From the NCBI GenBank assembly GCA_003023535.1, contig PXSC01000123.1:1-5110 (forward strand): 5,110 nucleotides of DNA, in the 5' to 3' direction. Numbering within the stretch: position 1 is the first letter of the stretch; every line of letters starts with the position of its first letter. Under the pieces are notes generated by a model, which saw nothing but the letters and a program-made list of their open reading frames with translations, searched no databases and was not told where the DNA came from. Source of the stretch: Halobacteriales archaeon QS_9_70_65. GTDB lineage: Archaea > Halobacteriota > Halobacteria > Halobacteriales > Haloarculaceae. The translations under genes were made by a program, and so were the position numbers. Positions 1 through 5,061 of this stretch are shown here, piece by piece.

Positions 1-857
1 TTGTAGTTCTCCGTCACGACCCCGGGGTTGAAGTTGAGGACGTGGGTGTAGAACTCCCGCCAAGCCAGCTGGCTGCGGAACTCCTCGACGGACTCGTGGG
101 CCTCGCCGTCGGTGTCGGCGAGCGTCTCCCGGACCCGCTCGTCGACCTCCCGGATTCCGATGGTACCGAACTTCATGTGCGGCGACAGTCGCGAGGTGGG
201 CTTCTCGGCGGGGTAGTCGCGCCGTTCCTCGTAGGCGAGGACCTCCTCCTCGAGAAACGACTCGAGGAGGCTGCGGGCCTCGTCGGTGCCGGCCGGCGGC
301 ACCGTCCCCGGCGGGTCATCGAAGCCCAGCTCCCCGAGCGTCGGCAGCGGCTCGTCGTCGTCGGCCGCCGCCAGCTCCGGCACGGGACGGGGGTCGCCCT
401 TCTCGCGGTCCCGCCACTTCTTCCAGAAGTACGTGTACACCGAGTAGGGGTCGCCGGCGTTGGTCGTGATGGAACCCGGCTCGTGGCAGATGGCGTCGTG
501 GAACTTCTGGGGGGTGACGCCGGCGTCCTTCAGCGCCGCCGAGGCCCGCTCGTCGCGCCCGCGGGCCAGCCCCGAGTAGTCGCGGTTCCAGGAGACCATC
601 TCGACGTCGCGTGTCTCGGCGAGGTCGGCGAGGACCGCCGCGGGGTCGCCGCGACGGACGAACAGCTCCGAGCCGCGGTCGCGGTACCCTTCGCGCAGCG
701 ACGCCAGCGCGTCCAGCATGAACGATACGCGGGGCGCGCCGGCGTGTTCGAGCACCTCGTCGTCGAAGACGAACACGCCCGCCGGGGTCTCGGGCGCGTC
801 CGCGAGGCCGACGTTGTCCGACAACCGGAGGTCCCGGCGGTGCCAGTGGAGACGCAT
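1..857 (-). CDS. phr: Deoxyribodipyrimidine photolyase (cryptochrome/photolyase family), 3' end outside the window
   Basis: A cytoplasmic flavoenzyme expected to use light and FADH- to split UV-induced cyclobutane pyrimidine dimers. The frame is open from an ATG at 857 to the left edge, giving 285 residues; the family is usually about 450-500, so roughly the C-terminal 170-200 residues, including most of the FAD-binding helical domain, are missing. Visible signatures: the N-terminal photolyase start LHWHRRDLRLSDN (residues 3-15), which opens the Rossmann-like antenna domain; NAGDPYSVYTYFWKKW (133-148); the FAD-contacting TSRLSPHMKFG (221-231); and QLAWREFY (263-270), whose Trp266 aligns with the substrate-stacking Trp of E. 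coli photolyase. The ATG is preferred because the family motif begins at residue 3 and a TATA-like box lies about 29 bp upstream. It lies downstream of porB on the same strand but appears to have its own promoter. A cryptochrome or a (6-4)-type enzyme cannot be fully excluded without the C-terminus. Confidence 0.93.
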   Translation of the reverse strand, partial: MRLHWHRRDLRLSDNVGLADAPETPAGVFVFDDEVLEHAGAPRVSFMLDALASLREGYRDRGSELFVRRGDPAAVLADLAETRDVEMVSWNRDYSGLARGRDERASAALKDAGVTPQKFHDAICHEPGSITTNAGDPYSVYTYFWKKWRDREKGDPRPVPELAAADDDEPLPTLGELGFDDPPGTVPPAGTDEARSLLESFLEEEVLAYEERRDYPAEKPTSRLSPHMKFGTIGIREVDERVRETLADTDGEAHESVEEFRSQLAWREFYTHVLNFNPGVVTENY

Positions 858-895
858 CACCAGTACGTAGAATCGTCGGGCCCTAAAATCCCCGG
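858..895 (-). promoter_or_regulatory. Putative photolyase promoter, near-leaderless
   Basis: On the minus strand a TATA-like GATTTTAGGG (positions 890-881) sits in otherwise GC-rich DNA, centred about 29 bp before the photolyase ATG. Archaeal transcription starts roughly 25 bp downstream of the TATA centre, so the transcript would begin within a few bases of the start codon. This fits the lack of a Shine-Dalgarno sequence and the leaderless mRNAs common in haloarchaea. It is inferred from position and composition only. Confidence 0.55.
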
Positions 896-941
896 CCGGC
901 CGGCCGGTTGCCGGTACGGCCCGGCGCCGCCGCGCGCCGGG
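892..941 (-). terminator. GC-rich hairpin and CCGG run after porB, possible terminator
   Basis: A perfect 8-bp inverted repeat CCCGGCGC / GCGCCGGG (920-927 and 934-941, 6-nt loop) starts about 30 bp past the porB stop. It is followed, in the porB direction, by a self-complementary run of four CCGG units (892-907) and then by TTTT within the photolyase TATA-like element (888-885). Archaeal termination depends mainly on U-runs, so four Ts after a hairpin is only a weak terminator. The structure itself is certain; its role is inferred. Confidence 0.4.
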
Positions 942-971
942 CGCGGGAGCGGAGCCGCCCCCGCCGGCCGG

Positions 972-1907
972 TCACTTGTGGGCGCCGAGCAGGTCGTAGC
1001 TGCGCTCCCACTCGTAATCGTCGTCGTGGTACCGTTCGGCCAGCGGCTCCTCGGGCATCTCGCCGACCTCGCGCTTCTCCTCGCCGTAGGAGGGCCGGTC
1101 GGGCTCGTGGTAGAACCGCCCGGTCAGTACCTCGCCCTCGTACAGCGAGCGTTCGGTCCGCTGCATCATCTCGGCGGCCTCGCCGCGGTCCGAGCGGTCG
1201 AAGTCGTAGTCGTCGTTCTGTTGGACGTCGATGTACGGGACGTACTGCTTTGCGTCCTTGTTCCAGGTCGGACACTGTGTGAGGAAGTCGATGTGGGCGA
1301 AACCGTCGTGTTCGATCGCCTCGACGAGTATCTCCTGGGCCTGGTTGGGGTTGACCGCCGCCGTCCGGGCGACGTAGCTCGCGCCCGAGGTGAGCGCCAG
1401 CGACAGCGGCCGGATGGGCGACTTCGCCGAGCCGTGGGGCTGGGTCTTGGACTCGTGGCCCTTCGGGCTCGTCGGCGAGGTCTGGCCCTTCGTCAGCCCG
1501 AAGATCTCGTTGTTGAACACGATGTACGTCATGTCGTGGTTCTCCCGGGCGGTGTGCATGAAGTGGTTGCCGCCGATGCCGTAGCCGTCGCCGTCGCCGC
1601 CGGCGGCGACCACCTCGAGGTCGGGGTTGGCGAGCTTGGCGGCCCGGGCGACGGGCAGCGCCCGGCCGTGGATGGTGTGGAAGCCGTAGCTCTCGAAGTA
1701 GCTGTTCAGCTTGCCCGAACAGCCGATACCGGTCACCAGCAGCACCTCCTCGGGGTCCCGGCCGAGTTCGGCCATGGCGCCTTTCAGCGCCTTCAGGACG
1801 CCGAAGTCGCCGCAGCCCGGACACCACGTCGCCTGCGGCTCGATGCCGGGGGTGAACTCCTCGCGCTCTACCTCGCGGTCCGATCCGATGGCGTTGAACG
1901 CACTCAT
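972..1907 (-). CDS. porB: 2-oxoacid (probably pyruvate):ferredoxin oxidoreductase, beta subunit
   Basis: A 311-residue protein, close to the usual haloarchaeal length. With PorA it should catalyse CoA-dependent oxidative decarboxylation of a 2-oxoacid to acyl-CoA and CO2 with reduction of ferredoxin, in the cytoplasm. This subunit carries thiamine diphosphate and a [4Fe-4S] cluster. Candidate cluster ligands are all present: Cys29 and Cys32 in WCPGCG, Cys63 in GIGCSGK and Cys212 in QCPTWN. The ThDP/Mg motif GDGDGYGIGGNH spans 104-115 and continues to the Mg-site Asn in FNNEIFGLTKGQ (131-142). The acidic C-terminal tail (about 230-305) fits salt adaptation. The ATG at 1907 is chosen because AGGTGA (minus strand, 1919-1914) lies 6 nt upstream, within the last codons of porA; the genes are 2 bp apart and surely cotranscribed. 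Nothing is missing here. Substrate choice is inferred: a 2-oxoglutarate-type KorB is the main alternative. Confidence 0.94.
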   Translation of the reverse strand: MSAFNAIGSDREVEREEFTPGIEPQATWCPGCGDFGVLKALKGAMAELGRDPEEVLLVTGIGCSGKLNSYFESYGFHTIHGRALPVARAAKLANPDLEVVAAGGDGDGYGIGGNHFMHTARENHDMTYIVFNNEIFGLTKGQTSPTSPKGHESKTQPHGSAKSPIRPLSLALTSGASYVARTAAVNPNQAQEILVEAIEHDGFAHIDFLTQCPTWNKDAKQYVPYIDVQQNDDYDFDRSDRGEAAEMMQRTERSLYEGEVLTGRFYHEPDRPSYGEEKREVGEMPEEPLAERYHDDDYEWERSYDLLGAHK

Positions 1908-1909
1908 GA

Positions 1910-3634
1910 TCAGTCACCTGCCGCGGGGACGAACCGCGTCGTCGGCGCGGGTTCGTCGCCGTCGATGATCGTCTCGAACCCCTCGACCACCTCGCCGGGC
2001 TCGAAGGGGTTGCCGTTGTACTTCAGGAGGCTGTGCAGCTTGGGGCCGAACCGGCCGAGTTCCTTCTGGACGAGCCCGCGGAACTGCGCGGAGCCGTTCA
2101 TCTCGACGACCAGCGCCTCCTCGACGGACTCGAGAAACGCCGTCACCTCGGCCTCCGGGAACGGCATCAGCGCCGAGACGCCCAGCGACTTCACGGCGTG
2201 GCCGTCGGCGGCCAGCCGGTCGACGGCCTCCTCGACGGTGCCTTGCTGGCTACCGAACGTCAGGATTCCGTAATCGGCGTCGGCGACGGGCTCGCGCAGC
2301 GTCTGGTGGGTCGACTCGCGGCCGTCCAGCTCGTCGCGGATGGCCTCCAGCTTCCGGAGCCGCCGCTCCAGCTGGGCAACGCGGTTGTCGGTGTCCTCGC
2401 TGATGTGGCCCTCGGGGGTGTGTTCGTTGCCGGTCGCCAGAAAGCGGCCGCCCTGCTGGCCGGGGATGGACCGCGGGGAGACGCCCCCGTCGTCGTCGGG
2501 GTCGCGCTTGAACCGGCGGAACTTCCCGGAGGCGTGGTGGGCGGCCTCGGCGATCTCCGCCTCCGAGAGCGTCGATCCCAGGTCCGGGGTCGGTTCGCGG
2601 TCGAACACCGACTCATCGACGGTCCGCAGCTCGCCGGAGAGCTTCTGATCGTACAGCACGATGGCCGGCAGCTGGTAGTCGTAGGCCAGCTGGAAGGCGG
2701 TGCGGGTCTGCTCGTAGGCCTCGGCGGCGTTACCGGGCGCGAAGACGACCCGGTTGGAATCGCCCTGACTCGTGTAGAGGACGTGCTCGAGGTCGCCCTG
2801 TTCGGGCTTGGTCGGCATGCCCGTCGACGGCCCGGCCCGCATCGCCTCGACGAGGACGATCGGCGTTTCGGTCATCTCCGCCAGCCCCAGCGGCTCGGAC
2901 ATCAGCGCGAAGCCGCCGCCGGAGGAGCCGGACATCGCCTTCACGCCGGCGTGGGAGGCGCCGATGGCCAGCGCCGCCGCCGCGATCTCGTCTTCGACCT
3001 GCTCGGAGATGCCGCCCATCTCCGGGAGGTGCCGGCTCATCAGCGTGAACACCTCCGTCCACGGCGTCATCGGGTAGCCGGCGATGAACCGACAGCCCTC
3101 GTCGAGGGCGCCGTAGGCGATGGCGTTCGACCCCGACACCAGCACCTGCTCGCCGTCGTGGCTCCCTTCGGGCGCCCGGAGGTCGTGGGTGAACTCCATG
3201 TCGTCCACCTGCCGGTGGGCGGCCTCGAGGATCTCGAGGTTCGTCTCCAGCACCTCGCCGGACATCGCGTCGGCCATCAGGTCCTCGATGTGACCGAGGT
3301 CGTACTCCAGGAGTGCGCCGGTAGCACCGACGCCCGCGGTGTTGCGCATCACCTCTCGGCCCATGTCCCGGGCCATCTCCCGGAGGTCCAGCGGGTAGAC
3401 GTGCCAGTCGTTGGCCTCGACCCGCTCGTCGAAGTCAGGGATTTCGTCGACGTCGACGAGCCCCTCGTCGTAGACGATGACCCCGCCCTCCCGGAGGTCG
3501 TCCAGGTTCTCCGCCAGCGGCTTGATCTCCTCGGTGCCGTAGTAGGCCTCCTCCTGTGGGTTCCGGGCGAAGGAGTCGCCCAGCGCCAGCAGGAAGTTGT
3601 GGCCGTCCCCGCGGGAGCGGACCGGCTCCGTGTA
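1910..3634 (-). CDS. porA: 2-oxoacid (probably pyruvate):ferredoxin oxidoreductase, fused gamma/alpha subunit, N-terminally truncated
   Basis: Partner of PorB. The open frame gives 574 residues, against about 630 remembered for haloarchaeal PorA. It opens abruptly inside the gamma domain, at EPVRSRGDGHNFLLALGDSF (frame residues 3-22), immediately after an in-frame TGA at 3637-3635. The usual N-terminus with a GGSGDG-type motif and an HYPSRIRGGH-type segment is absent from all frames upstream. The rest is intact: gamma domain to about residue 150, then the alpha domain with GSNAIAYGALDEG (168-180), GYPMTPWTE (186-194), EDEIAAAALAIGASHAGVK (214-232), the substrate/CoA-region motif RAGPSTGMPTKPEQGDL (266-282), GNEHTPEGH (402-410) and a C-terminal domain with FGSQQGTVEEA. 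The first in-frame ATG is at 3376, which would give 488 residues lacking much more of the gamma domain. No upstream in-frame ATG, GTG or TTG exists, so the locus probably encodes a non-functional subunit unless the sequence is wrong. KorA-type substrate use is the alternative. Confidence 0.88.
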   Translation of the reverse strand, partial: YTEPVRSRGDGHNFLLALGDSFARNPQEEAYYGTEEIKPLAENLDDLREGGVIVYDEGLVDVDEIPDFDERVEANDWHVYPLDLREMARDMGREVMRNTAGVGATGALLEYDLGHIEDLMADAMSGEVLETNLEILEAAHRQVDDMEFTHDLRAPEGSHDGEQVLVSGSNAIAYGALDEGCRFIAGYPMTPWTEVFTLMSRHLPEMGGISEQVEDEIAAAALAIGASHAGVKAMSGSSGGGFALMSEPLGLAEMTETPIVLVEAMRAGPSTGMPTKPEQGDLEHVLYTSQGDSNRVVFAPGNAAEAYEQTRTAFQLAYDYQLPAIVLYDQKLSGELRTVDESVFDREPTPDLGSTLSEAEIAEAAHHASGKFRRFKRDPDDDGGVSPRSIPGQQGGRFLATGNEHTPEGHISEDTDNRVAQLERRLRKLEAIRDELDGRESTHQTLREPVADADYGILTFGSQQGTVEEAVDRLAADGHAVKSLGVSALMPFPEAEVTAFLESVEEALVVEMNGSAQFRGLVQKELGRFGPKLHSLLKYNGNPFEPGEVVEGFETIIDGDEPAPTTRFVPAAGD

Positions 3635-3639
3635 TCACC

Positions 3640-3655
3640 GCGCCCGGACGGGCGC
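3640..3655. repeat. Inverted repeat at the porA break point
   Basis: GCGCCC (3640-3645) and GGGCGC (3650-3655) are perfect reverse complements around the 4-nt loop GGAC. The stem ends three bases from the in-frame TGA (3635-3637) that caps the readable porA frame. Sequence to the left reads as PorA; sequence to the right reads as promoter-like non-coding DNA. It therefore marks the junction where about 60 codons appear to be missing. Confidence 0.7.
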
Positions 3656-3700
3656 CTTCCGCGTACTTCGAGAGCCGGCAGTAAAAGCGTTTGCGACACG
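3656..3700 (-). promoter_or_regulatory. Probable porA promoter remnant
   Basis: On the minus strand a purine-rich CGCAAACG is followed by CTTTTAC (3687-3681), resembling a haloarchaeal BRE plus TATA-like box. Transcription would be expected to start near 3655-3660, which is exactly where porA should have its ATG; instead the hairpin junction and then porA interior sequence follow. The position suggests that the promoter survived while the start of the gene was lost. Inferred from composition and spacing. Confidence 0.45.
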
Positions 3701-3705
3701 TTGTC

Positions 3706-3727
3706 ATATAATAATAATTATATATTT
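3706..3727. other. A/T-only tract upstream of the porA promoter
   Basis: Twenty-two consecutive A/T bases with a TATAATAATAATTATATAT core stand out sharply in this GC-rich window. The tract lies 20-40 bp upstream of the porA TATA-like element and directly beside a 5-3-5 palindrome, GTCGATGATCGAC (3729-3741). It could be an upstream activator site, a bendable or easily melted region, or a TATA box for an unrecognised transcript. No function can be assigned from sequence. Confidence 0.5.
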
Positions 3728-3753
3728 CGTCGATGATCGACTCCCCCGGGCGG

Positions 3754-3772
3754 TCGAACCGGTAGCGTTCGA
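3754..3772. repeat. Palindrome TCGAAC-N7-GTTCGA, copy 1
   Basis: TCGAAC (3754-3759) and GTTCGA (3767-3772) are perfect reverse complements with a 7-bp spacer, CGGTAGC. The 19-bp unit matches copy 2 at 4096-4114 at 17 of 19 positions in direct orientation. The symmetry and size suit a dimeric DNA-binding protein site, but no regulator is identified. Confidence 0.5.
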
Positions 3773-3887
3773 CGATGCCGAACGATCGCTCGGGGTCGGC
3801 TGGCGCGTCACCGACCTCCTGGCGGACCGAACGGACGAGACACACCGGCGTTCGTACGTCGCTTCCCTGGCGCTATCCGAGCTGCGC

Positions 3888-3993
3888 GGCGTCGAGCGAA
3901 GCGGGACGCCTCGAACGCGAACGGCGTCCTCGCGAGTGAAGCGAGCGAGGGCTCGGCAGAGCCTCGCTCTGCCGGTGACCGAAGTGAGCCGTG
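3888..3993. repeat. Nested hairpins with GAGCGAAGCGAG-type intergenic repeat
   Basis: A block of overlapping inverted repeats: GGCGTC/GACGCC (3888-3893 with 3905-3910), CCTCGC/GCGAGG (3928-3933 with 3945-3950), and a perfect 9-bp stem with 3-nt loop CGGCAGAGC-CTC-GCTCTGCCG (3954-3974). Purine-rich units of the form GAGCGAAGCGGG, GAGTGAAGCGAGCGAGG and GAAGTGAGCCGTGAGCGAGG recur at 3894-3904, 3934-3950 and about 3981-3998. Similar repeats are, from memory, common between genes in haloarchaea. It may be a non-autonomous repeat family or a structured transcript end; no transposase or target duplication is visible. Confidence 0.5.
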
Positions 3994-4081
3994 AGCGAGG
4001 CAAGGATATCCGGGGTAGCGACCGCCAGCGGGCCGAGGACGTTCGAGGTCACCGCCGGCCGCATCGAGGGACATCCGTGTA

Positions 4082-4241
4082 TCCGAACACCGCCGTCGAA
4101 CTGGTACCGTTCGAATGAGAACCTCGGTTGCCGTCGTCGGCCGTAATCGGCGCGAAACTCCCTCGCTCTCGGCCCCTTCCGGTCCCACCCCCGGGCGTTC
4201 GCGCAGGGCACCGTCGTTCGTCCGAGCACCGTCGTCGAACT
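4082..4241. repeat. Imperfect direct repeats upstream of the DICT gene
   Basis: TCCGAACACCGCCGTCGAAC (from 4082) recurs as TCCGAGCACCGTCGTCGAAC (from 4221); including the following T the 21-bp units match at 19 positions. Within the second copy's surroundings CACCGTCGT occurs at 4209-4217 and 4227-4235, an 18-bp period. The second set ends about 10 bp before the DICT TATA-like box, where upstream activator sites could lie. Confidence 0.4.
4096..4114. repeat. Palindrome TCGAAC-N7-GTTCGA, copy 2
   Basis: TCGAAC (4096-4101) and GTTCGA (4109-4114) flank the 7-bp spacer TGGTACC. It matches copy 1 (3754-3772) at 17 of 19 bases. The two copies bracket about 320 bp of the porA-DICT spacer, including the hairpin block. 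Confidence 0.5.
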
Positions 4242-4247
4242 CGGGCA

Positions 4248-4286
4248 CAGGTTTATTACGGACAGTGTCATGGTACCCTCAACCGG
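4248..4286 (+). promoter_or_regulatory. Putative promoter of the DICT-domain gene
   Basis: TTTATTA (4252-4258) is a good haloarchaeal TATA-like box about 30 bp ahead of the ATG at 4287, predicting a start near 4280 and a leader of only a few bases. No Shine-Dalgarno sequence is seen, as expected. A small palindrome, GACAGTGTC (4261-4269), lies between the TATA box and the expected start, where a repressor could act; that role is speculative. Confidence 0.55.
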
Positions 4287-4914
4287 ATGTCGCTGACCGA
4301 GCTCATCGCCGGGGTCGAGGCTCACGAGAAGACCCTGCGGGTGTTCAACGCGGATGACGACCGCGTCGAGAGCCTCCGCGAGCAGTTCCGCGACCGGAAC
4401 CTGACGGTGGCCGCCGAGCGGCGACGGGGCCGACCCCGAGTTCGACGACGAGGCCTACCGTCCGGTTCTCGACCACCTCGACGAGACGCTGTTTACCTCC
4501 TACCACAGCGACCAGATGGTCGCCGCCTCCCGCGAAATCGAGGACCGCGCCTGGCGGGTCGGGGAGGGGACGCTGTACTCCGGCTTCCAGCGGCTCTCCG
4601 TGCTCGACGAGCAGCTGGACGTCTACGGACGGCTGGCCGACGGGGGGCTCGACGTCCACGCCTACGCCGCCCCGGACGACGACGTCCCCGGCCACGACAC
4701 CGACCTCACCATCCACGTCGAGCGGGCCGACGAAATCGAGCGGTCGTGGTTCGTCGTCTACGACGGCGGCGGCGCCGACGTCAGCAAGTGCGCGCTGCTG
4801 GCCGAAGAGCGGGCGTCCCGCGGCTTCTACGGCTTCTGGACGTACGACCCCTCGACCGTCGACTGGATCATCGACCACTTGGAGTCGACGTACGGGCTAT
4901 TGGAGCCGCAGTAA
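4287..4914 (+). pseudogene. DICT sensory domain-containing protein, broken by a frameshift with probable internal deletion
   Basis: The first part, starting MSLTELIAGVEAHEKTLRVF, reads for about 44 codons (4287-4418) and matches the usual start of haloarchaeal DICT proteins. The frame then degenerates into Arg/Pro-rich translation. The rest of the protein resumes in the +1 frame from about 4423: DGADPEFDDEAYRPVLDHL, then SREIEDRAWRVGEGTLYSGF, VHAYAAPD, WFVVYDGGG, KCALLAEER and FYGFWTYDP, ending TYGLLEPQ with TAA at 4912-4914. The two parts sum to about 207 residues, whereas I expect nearer 240-250, so roughly 40 codons are probably missing at the junction. In the second frame there is a TGA at 4402-4404 and the first ATG is at 4516, giving at most a 132-residue C-terminal product. 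DICT domains are sensory modules, in haloarchaea often linked to light- or redox-related regulators such as Bat. Family call is confident; loss of function is inferred and assumes the sequence is correct. Confidence 0.75.
4410..4422. repeat. Inverted repeat at the DICT gene frame break
   Basis: GCCGC (4410-4414) and GCGGC (4418-4422) form a perfect 5-bp stem with a CGA loop exactly where the readable frame switches from the N-terminal to the C-terminal part of the protein. Such short GC palindromes are frequent by chance in this composition, so only the location is notable. Confidence 0.5.
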
Positions 4915-5061
4915 CGGGACGGTGACGACCGAGAGACCGGCGGCAACGCCACAGTCGCGGATACGTTCCGTCGCTGTCGGCACACGGCCGGACCCATGAC
5001 GCTCCGGGTCACCGCGCTTTCGTTCCGTGCTCGATGCTCGTACGTTTCTGCTTGCTGGCGG
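4915..5061. other. Convergent intergenic spacer
   Basis: The 147 bp between the end of the DICT gene and the stop of the minus-strand gene at the right edge. No reading frame with haloarchaeal protein character, no clear TATA-like box and no strong hairpin with a T-run are seen. Terminators for both converging genes would be expected here, but I cannot point to one. Confidence 0.4.

Larger units (their letters stand above)
3635..4286. other. Intergenic region between the divergent porA and DICT genes, no convincing gene
   Basis: About 650 bp in which every reading frame long enough to consider gives Arg/Ser/Pro-rich translations without family motifs, unlike the Asp/Glu-rich proteins on either side. 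It holds the porA promoter remnant, a 22-bp A/T-only tract, two copies of a TCGAAC-N7-GTTCGA palindrome, nested hairpins with GAGCGAAGCGAG-like repeats, short direct repeats upstream of the DICT gene and that gene's TATA-like box. I find no tRNA, rRNA or transposase trace in it. Confidence 0.6.

Noticed and set aside
883..1917. A 344-codon minus-strand frame overlapping porB
   Set aside because: It is an out-of-frame shadow of porB with an Arg-rich composition; the porB frame has the Cys ligands and the ThDP motif.
42..2273. A 743-codon plus-strand open frame
   Set aside because: It runs antisense across the photolyase, porB and part of porA, and its translation is a Val/Gly/Arg-rich shadow without any family motif, typical of antisense frames in high-GC DNA.
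2033..3736. A 567-codon plus-strand open frame
   Set aside because: It is antisense to porA, which has clear gamma and alpha domain motifs; the plus-strand translation has none.
3754..4114. An insertion sequence bounded by the paired palindromes
   Set aside because: No transposase frame, no clear inverted termini beyond the palindromes themselves and no target-site duplication could be seen, so a mobile-element call is not supported.
3888..4114. A CRISPR array
   Set aside because: Repeat units vary in length and sequence and are not separated by uniform unique spacers.
4096..4117. GTTCGAAT resembling a tRNA T-loop
   Set aside because: The flanking bases do not form a T-stem and there is no acceptor stem, D-arm or anticodon arm at suitable distances; it is part of the TCGAAC palindrome.
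3704..4325. Several 99-173 codon frames on both strands in the spacer
   Set aside because: They are Arg/Ser/Pro-rich, lack the acidic bias of the neighbours, overlap one another and run through hairpin repeats; none has a plausible promoter and recognisable domain.
4345..4878. A 177-codon minus-strand frame
   Set aside because: It is antisense to the DICT gene, whose plus-strand C-terminal motifs are clear.
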